DNA of 18,396 bases from an uncultured Collinsella sp. (lineage in GTDB: Bacteria > Actinomycetota > Coriobacteriia > Coriobacteriales > Coriobacteriaceae): positions 1 to 18,396 of the forward strand of contig CABUSE010000012.1 in NCBI GenBank assembly GCA_902494135.1. The letters are read 5' to 3'. The translations under genes were made by a program, and so were the position numbers. Numbering within the stretch: the first letter of the stretch is position 1; every line of letters starts with the position of its first letter. Below, one piece after another: positions 14,652-18,396 of this stretch. The notes under the pieces are model-generated. The model saw nothing but the letters and a program-made list of their open reading frames with translations. It ran no database searches and had not been told where the DNA came from.

Positions 14652-15170
14652 ATGACGTGTAAGCTATCTGCTATCGTCGCCGTGTGTGACGATTGGGGCA
14701 TTGGGTGCGAGGGCGACATGGTGGTGTCCAATCGCGCCGATATGCGCCATTTTGTGGCCTGCACCAAGGGCTGCCCGGTTATCATGGGACGCAAGACGCT
14801 GCTGAGTTTTCCCGGCGGGCGTCCTCTCAAGAACCGCCGCAATATCGTGCTTACGCGCGATATGGGCTTTACCCACGAGGGCGTCGACGTGGTGCATAGC
14901 GTTGACGAAGCGCTCTCTGCGGTTGCCGATGAGCTCGTTGCCTGGGTGATCGGTGGCGGCGATGTCTATCGGCAGTTTTTGCCGTACTGCGTGGAGGCCG
15001 AGGTCACTCATAACCACTGCGTCCATCCCGTGGACACGTACTTTCCCGACTTGGACGCCGATCCCGCGTGGGAGATTGCGCAGCGTAGCGGGGTCGCGAC
15101 GATTGCCGCCGGTGAGGGTGACGAGGGCGTCAATTATGAGTTCGTGACGTATCGTCGCATCGAGGCGTAA
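14652..15170 (+). CDS. folA: Dihydrofolate reductase
   Basis: FolA reduces dihydrofolate to tetrahydrofolate with NADPH, recycling the product of ThyA. The 172-aa product shows LSAIVAVCDDWGIGCEGDM at the N-terminus, the acidic residue Asp30 in NRADMRHF (equivalent to E. coli Asp27), VIMGRKTLLSF (43-53), NIVLTRD, and VIGGGDVYRQFLP (99-111). The conserved Trp of the M20 loop (E. coli Trp22 in MPWNLPAD) is Val25 here (MVVSNRAD), a notable change. GTG codons at 14643 and 14646 are in frame, but the ATG at 14652 after AGGTGG (14641-14646) fits the family start. It is coupled to thyA. Confidence 0.93.
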   Translation: MTCKLSAIVAVCDDWGIGCEGDMVVSNRADMRHFVACTKGCPVIMGRKTLLSFPGGRPLKNRRNIVLTRDMGFTHEGVDVVHSVDEALSAVADELVAWVIGGGDVYRQFLPYCVEAEVTHNHCVHPVDTYFPDLDADPAWEIAQRSGVATIAAGEGDEGVNYEFVTYRRIEA

Positions 15171-15212
15171 ATCGTCTGGCGTGAACGGTATCATCGGGTT
15201 GATTGAATGCAT

Positions 15213-15240
15213 GGGGCGGCGCTTAGCGTCGCCTCGTTTG
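15213..15240 (+). terminator. Possible terminator hairpin after folA
   Basis: GGCG (15215-15218) pairs with CGCC (15230-15233), then a G-T wobble, then CGC/GCG around a TTA loop. The tail TCGTTTGG is only weakly T-rich, so termination is uncertain. The core GCGCTTAGCGTCGC also occurs at 12875-12888, between ffh and the DUF134-NifX gene. Confidence 0.45.
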
Positions 15241-15279
15241 GTATAGATGTGCTGTAAAGAAGGGTGCGGGCTGGCTGCT

Positions 15280-16194
15280 ATGACTGATGCCGTTGAGGTT
15301 CTGCGAATTGATTCGCTCGAGGACGAGCGGCTCGATGCCTACGTGCGACTGACCGAGCGTGAGCTTCGCTGCGTGCTGGAGCCGCAAAAGGGCATCTTTA
15401 TTGCGGAGAGCGCCAAGGTCATCGAGCGTGCCGTGCGCGCCGGTTATGAGCCGGTGAGCTTTCTTCTGGGCGAGCGCTGGCTCGACCAGATGATGCCGCT
15501 GTTTGACCAGCTTGTCGTGCGCGAGGGAGCGGGTCCGGTTCCCGTGTTCGTGGCCTCCATGGAGCTCATGGAGCAGTTGACGGGCTTTAACGTGACGCGC
15601 GGCGCGCTGGCGGCGTTCCGTCGCCCGCGTCAGATTCCGGTTGATGAGTTCTTGGGCGGCGTCGTCGAGGCGGCGGGGGATCGTCCGGTGCGCGTGTGCG
15701 TGCTTGAGGGTATTGTTGATCACACCAATGTTGGCGCGATTTTCCGCTCGGCTGCCGCATTGAACGTTGACGGTATTTTGGTCAGCCCGATGTGCTGCGA
15801 CCCGCTGTACCGTCGCTCGGCCCGCGTGAGCATGGGCACCGTGTTTCAGGTGCCGTGGACGCGCATTGGCAGCGAGGCTCGTGTGTGGCCGCATGATGGT
15901 CTGAGCGCGTTGCACGATGCCGGTTTTTCGTGTGCCGCTATGGCGTTGACGGACGACTCTGTTTCGCTTGATGATCCTGTACTGCAGAAGATTGATCGCT
16001 TGGCGATTTTTATGGGCACCGAGGGTGCCGGCTTGGTCGCCAAGACCATTGCCGGCTGTGACCACGCGGTGCGCATTCCGATGGCGCACGGGGTCGATTC
16101 GCTCAACGTGGCCGCGGCGAGTGCCGTCGCCTTTTGGCAGCTGTGCCCGCATGTGAGCAATGAGTATCACTACCAGCCGGGTTTGTATCACTAG
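15280..16194 (+). CDS. SpoU/TrmH family RNA 2'-O-methyltransferase
   Basis: This is a SAM-dependent methyltransferase of the SPOUT class, acting on the ribose 2'-OH of rRNA or tRNA; the exact target cannot be read from the sequence. With the start at 15280 it has 304 aa. An N-terminal substrate-binding region (about 1-135, with ECVLEP-like RCVLEPQKGIFIAES) precedes the catalytic knot domain. Motif 1 is DHTNVGAIFRSAAALNVDG, motif 2 is IFMGTEGAGL, and motif 3 is IPMAHGVDSLNVAAASAVA. An ATG at 15247 is in frame and would add 11 residues (MCCKEGCGLAA) but has no Shine-Dalgarno sequence. AAGAAGGG (15257-15264) favours a start downstream of it. The spacing to 15280 is long (15 nt), so the start is not firm. 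The gene stands alone between folA and the transporter. Confidence 0.9.
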   Translation: MTDAVEVLRIDSLEDERLDAYVRLTERELRCVLEPQKGIFIAESAKVIERAVRAGYEPVSFLLGERWLDQMMPLFDQLVVREGAGPVPVFVASMELMEQLTGFNVTRGALAAFRRPRQIPVDEFLGGVVEAAGDRPVRVCVLEGIVDHTNVGAIFRSAAALNVDGILVSPMCCDPLYRRSARVSMGTVFQVPWTRIGSEARVWPHDGLSALHDAGFSCAAMALTDDSVSLDDPVLQKIDRLAIFMGTEGAGLVAKTIAGCDHAVRIPMAHGVDSLNVAAASAVAFWQLCPHVSNEYHYQPGLYH

Positions 16195-16248
16195 GCAGAT
16201 ATTTCGCACCTGGCTCTGATTCGGGGTGTTTCGGTCGACGCCAGTCGG

Positions 16249-16257
16249 TGCTAAGCT
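16249..16257 (+). promoter_or_regulatory. Putative extended -10 promoter for the MATE gene
   Basis: TGCTAAGCT fits TGnTAnnnT. A poor -35 (TTTCGG at 16229-16234) is spaced 17 nt upstream. The start would be near 16264, leaving a T-rich leader of about 56 nt before the GTG. Confidence 0.4.
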
Positions 16258-16319
16258 GACATTGGCTTTGGTCTTAAATTGCCGTTTTGTTGTTTAACAT
16301 ACGTTGGCGGGGAGGGCGT

Positions 16320-17669
16320 GTGGCTAAGAAATCTACGGCTATCGATGTAACGCAGGGTGTCATTTGGCAACAGCTGCTGTCGCTGTGCGTCCCCATCTTC
16401 TTTAGTTCGTTTTTTCAGCAGGCCTACACGCTTATCGGTACGTATATCGTTGGCCAGTTTGGCGGCAAGCTCGCGCTGGGCGGCATTCAGGCCACGATGG
16501 TCCTCACCGAGCTCTGCATTGGCTTTTGCGTTGGCGTCGGCGCCGGCTGCGCGGTCATTACCGGTCAGTATTTTGGCCAGCACGATGATGAGCGACTGAG
16601 TCGTTCGGTCCATACAGCCATGACGCTCGCGCTGGTGGGCGGTATCGCTTTCTCGATTCTTGGCATAGTGTTCGTTGAGCCCATGCTGGTGCTTATGAAC
16701 ACGCCGCATGAACTATTGGCCGAGGGTGTGGCCTATGCTCGCTGTTATTTTGCCGCGATGGTTGCGGCACTGCTGCTGAATATGGGAACCGCACTGCTGC
16801 GTGCCGTGGGCGACACGCGCGGGCCCGCCGTGATCATTGCCTCTGGCTGCCTTGTTAACGTGGTGCTGGATATCATCTTTGTCGCTGTGTTGCATATGGA
16901 GGCGCTGGGCTGCGGCATCGCAGTGGCGCTGACCATTTGCTCCAATGCAACGATGATCGTGTTGCGCATGATGCGCGCTCCGGGTGCATGGCGTCTTTCG
17001 CTGTCTAAGCTCGGTATCGATCGCGGTATTTGCAAGAGTATGATCTCGTGTGGTCTGCCACTCGGTTTTCAATCGGCTGCCTATTCGATCTCGAACGTGC
17101 TGATCCAGGTGTCGGTTAATTCGTTTGGCGCCGATGTCACGACTGCTTGGGGTCTATCTGGGCGCCTGGATGGCATTATCTGGATGGTGACCGAGGCGCT
17201 CGGCGTATCGATCACTACGTTCTCGGCGCAGAACTTTGGCGCGCGCAACTACGAGCGCATGCGCAAGGGCTACCATACGTCGCTCGTGCTGTCGTTTATG
17301 CTCATTGGTGGCCTGTCTGCCGTGCTGCTGGTGTTCTCGGGCCCGCTGTCGCGTTTGTTTGTCGACGATGCTTCGATTTCGGCGTACACCACGACTATCC
17401 TCCATTTCATTGCGCCGTTCTATGCGATTTTCTCGATTATCGAGAACGCCTCGGGTTCCATCCGCGGCGCCGGCGTGAGTCTGCAGCCTATGATGCTCAC
17501 CATCTTTGGCACCGTCGTACTCAGAGTGATTTGGGTGTTTGCGATCATGCCCTTCGATCCGTCGCTTGAGCACCTGCTGTTGGTTTACCCCGTAACCTGG
17601 CTCATCACGGCCACGCTGTTCACCATCTACCACCACAGCGGCAACTGGCTAGGCCGCGCCACCGCCTAG
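16320..17669 (+). CDS. MATE family efflux transporter
   Basis: This 449-aa integral membrane protein belongs to the MATE (multidrug and toxic compound extrusion) family, which exports drugs or metabolites using a proton or sodium gradient. It starts with a short polar segment, then VIWQQLLSLCVPIFFSSFFQ, the typical first MATE helix. About twelve hydrophobic segments follow in two halves. Landmarks include the LGGIQATMVLTEL and GAGCAVITGQYFGQ region and the second-half repeat AWGLSGRLDGIIWMVTEALG with TTFSAQNFGARNYERM. The substrate is unknown. The start is GTG at 16320 with GGAGGG at 16311-16316; TTG codons at 16287 and 16290 are in frame but lack a ribosome binding site. The gene is convergent with cobO. 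Confidence 0.93.
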   Translation: MAKKSTAIDVTQGVIWQQLLSLCVPIFFSSFFQQAYTLIGTYIVGQFGGKLALGGIQATMVLTELCIGFCVGVGAGCAVITGQYFGQHDDERLSRSVHTAMTLALVGGIAFSILGIVFVEPMLVLMNTPHELLAEGVAYARCYFAAMVAALLLNMGTALLRAVGDTRGPAVIIASGCLVNVVLDIIFVAVLHMEALGCGIAVALTICSNATMIVLRMMRAPGAWRLSLSKLGIDRGICKSMISCGLPLGFQSAAYSISNVLIQVSVNSFGADVTTAWGLSGRLDGIIWMVTEALGVSITTFSAQNFGARNYERMRKGYHTSLVLSFMLIGGLSAVLLVFSGPLSRLFVDDASISAYTTTILHFIAPFYAIFSIIENASGSIRGAGVSLQPMMLTIFGTVVLRVIWVFAIMPFDPSLEHLLLVYPVTWLITATLFTIYHHSGNWLGRATA

Positions 17670-17692
17670 CTCATCCGTCGGATACCCCTGAT

Positions 17693-17761
17693 AAGTTGCG
17701 GTGAAATAGTTCCTGAAAAGCCCTTGCGGACCGTCAAACAAGTACTATTCCACCGCAACTT
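17693..17761. repeat. 18-bp inverted repeat with 33-nt loop between convergent genes
   Basis: The left arm starts AAGTTGCGGTG (17693-17710) and the right arm ends CACCGCAACTT (17744-17761). They pair at 17 of 18 positions, the mismatch being A17704 against C17750. No T-run follows either arm, so a classical terminator is not indicated. It may be a REP/MITE-like intergenic element or a structured bidirectional 3' end for the MATE and cobO transcripts. Confidence 0.8.
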
Positions 17762-17798
17762 CCTTATGAGCTGTAGGTGTTGGCGGAAAACGAATCAA

Positions 17799-18284
17799 TT
17801 AGTATTCGATGCCTTGGCGGGCTAGGAGGCCTTCGTCGAAGTAGTGTTTGATGGGTCGCATTTCGGTGACAAGGTCGGCGAGGTTCGCGAGGGGCAGCAA
17901 GCCCCGGCCGCTGAGCACGAGCTCCGTGGTGGCGGGCTTTATCGCGATCAGCGCTTCGACATCCTCGCGCGTCACGAAGCCGCGGCGCATGGTCTCGCCG
18001 AGTTCATCCAAAATCAGAACGTCGACCTGTGATATCTGCTCGCGTGCGAGCTCCATGATCTGTGCGGCGCAAGCCTCGGGCGTGTCACGGTTGGCCTGTA
18101 CAATGCGCAGTCCCAGGCGCGGCGCGGCATCGTGTTCGGCGCAGTGCAGCTTCTTGGCAAATTGCAGCATAAGCACGTTGAGTCCATAGCCCGTGGCGCG
18201 CAGCGCGAGCCCCAGCGCAGCCGTCGTCTTGCCCTTGCCGTCGCCCGTATAGATCTGAACCTTGCCGACTTCCAGTGATGCCAT
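17799..18284 (-). CDS. cobO: Cob(I)alamin / cobyrinic acid adenosyltransferase, CobO/BtuR family, short form
   Basis: The family transfers the adenosyl group of ATP to the cobalt of reduced corrinoids, giving the coenzyme form of B12. The 161-aa product has the P-loop YTGDGKGKTTAALGLALRA (residues 12-30), the acidic box VLILDELGE (89-97), and the characteristic C-terminus ADLVTEMRPIKHYFD followed by ARQGIEY. It is shorter than Salmonella CobA (196 aa). The FIKG segment reads QFAKKLHCAE, and the region carrying the corrinoid-contacting GFTW motif is missing or shortened, as in some clostridial members. The ATG at 18284 follows AAAGGA (plus 18290-18295). No cobalamin riboswitch fits in the short leader. 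No other B12 synthesis genes are in the window, so a salvage role is an inference. Confidence 0.9.
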   Translation of the reverse strand: MASLEVGKVQIYTGDGKGKTTAALGLALRATGYGLNVLMLQFAKKLHCAEHDAAPRLGLRIVQANRDTPEACAAQIMELAREQISQVDVLILDELGETMRRGFVTREDVEALIAIKPATTELVLSGRGLLPLANLADLVTEMRPIKHYFDEGLLARQGIEY

Positions 18285-18331
18285 CTCTGTCCTTTCGTGC
18301 CCGGCGTCGGTTTATCGTCGCTTGGGTTGGG

Positions 18332-18337
18332 TATTCT
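18332..18337 (+). promoter_or_regulatory. Putative -10 element for a rightward gene at the window end
   Basis: TATTCT preceded by GGG resembles other -10 elements in this window. It overlaps the palindrome TTCTAGAA (18334-18341) and would serve the possible gene starting at 18377. No good -35 is seen. Confidence 0.3.
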
Positions 18338-18344
18338 AGAAACC

Positions 18345-18372
18345 ATTATCAACCCCAGTAGATGGAGTTCAA
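18345..18372 (-). promoter_or_regulatory. Putative promoter of cobO
   Basis: On the minus strand a -35 TTGAAC (plus 18367-18372) and a -10 GATAAT (plus 18345-18350) are 16 nt apart. The start would be near 18338, giving a leader of about 54 nt. Confidence 0.4.
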
Positions 18373-18376
18373 ACAG

Positions 18377-18396
18377 ATGGAGATGGATGACAACAA
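18377..18396 (+). CDS. Possible start of a rightward gene, cut by the window end
   Basis: An ATG at 18377 opens MEMDDN at the very end, with GGAG (18365-18368) 8 nt upstream and a -10-like element about 40 nt upstream. It would be divergent from cobO. Only six codons are visible, so no function can be named and the call itself is tentative. Confidence 0.4.

Noticed and set aside
18285..18344. Cobalamin riboswitch upstream of cobO
   Set aside because: The likely leader is only about 54 nt, too short for that riboswitch class, and no B12-box-like sequence was recognised.
1..18396. CRISPR arrays, transposons, prophage or tRNA genes
   Set aside because: No regularly spaced repeats, transposase motifs, phage genes or tRNA-like cloverleaf ends were seen on either strand.

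Overview
This is a gene-dense, GC-rich bacterial window with short intergenic gaps, frequent GTG and TTG starts, and strong AGGAGG-type ribosome binding sites. The gene order is recG, rsmD, coaD, a DivIVA-like coiled-coil gene, DUF177, rpmF, plsX, acpP, rnc, smc, ftsY, ffh. Together with the actinobacterial coiled-coil gene between coaD and DUF177, this points to an actinobacterium. The best guess is class Coriobacteriia, probably Collinsella or a close relative. The genus is an inference from gene content and composition and was not tested by a database search.

Positions 1-12793 hold a co-directional housekeeping block. recG (5' end outside the window), rsmD and coaD are coupled by overlapping stop and start codons. 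A promoter then starts the coiled-coil gene (SepIVA-like candidate) and the DUF177 gene. rpmF (59 aa) follows with its own promoter-like element, then a terminator hairpin. plsX and acpP supply phospholipid and fatty acid synthesis, and each has a leader of about 70-80 nt containing a hairpin. rnc (TTG start), smc (GTG start), ftsY and ffh (GTG start) follow with almost no gaps. They link RNA processing, chromosome condensation and the signal recognition particle pathway. A terminator hairpin closes the block after ffh.

Positions 12794-15170 hold a minus-strand gene for a DUF134 DNA-binding domain fused to a NifX/NafY-type cluster-binding domain with a Cys/His-rich tail. It is divergent from thyA-folA (dTMP synthesis and dihydrofolate recycling). 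A perfect 12-bp palindrome lies over the predicted start site of the DUF134-NifX promoter, and there is a good internal Shine-Dalgarno/ATG at the domain junction.

Positions 15171-18396 hold a SpoU/TrmH-family RNA methyltransferase, a MATE-family transporter and, convergent to it, a short corrinoid adenosyltransferase (cobO type). An 18-bp inverted repeat with a 33-nt loop lies between the last two genes. The final bases may be the start of another plus-strand gene.

I saw no tRNA, rRNA, CRISPR array, transposase or prophage gene. Most of the window is core genome. The less ordinary parts are the DUF134-NifX gene with its control region, the lipid-gene leaders, the SepIVA-like protein and the intergenic inverted repeat.
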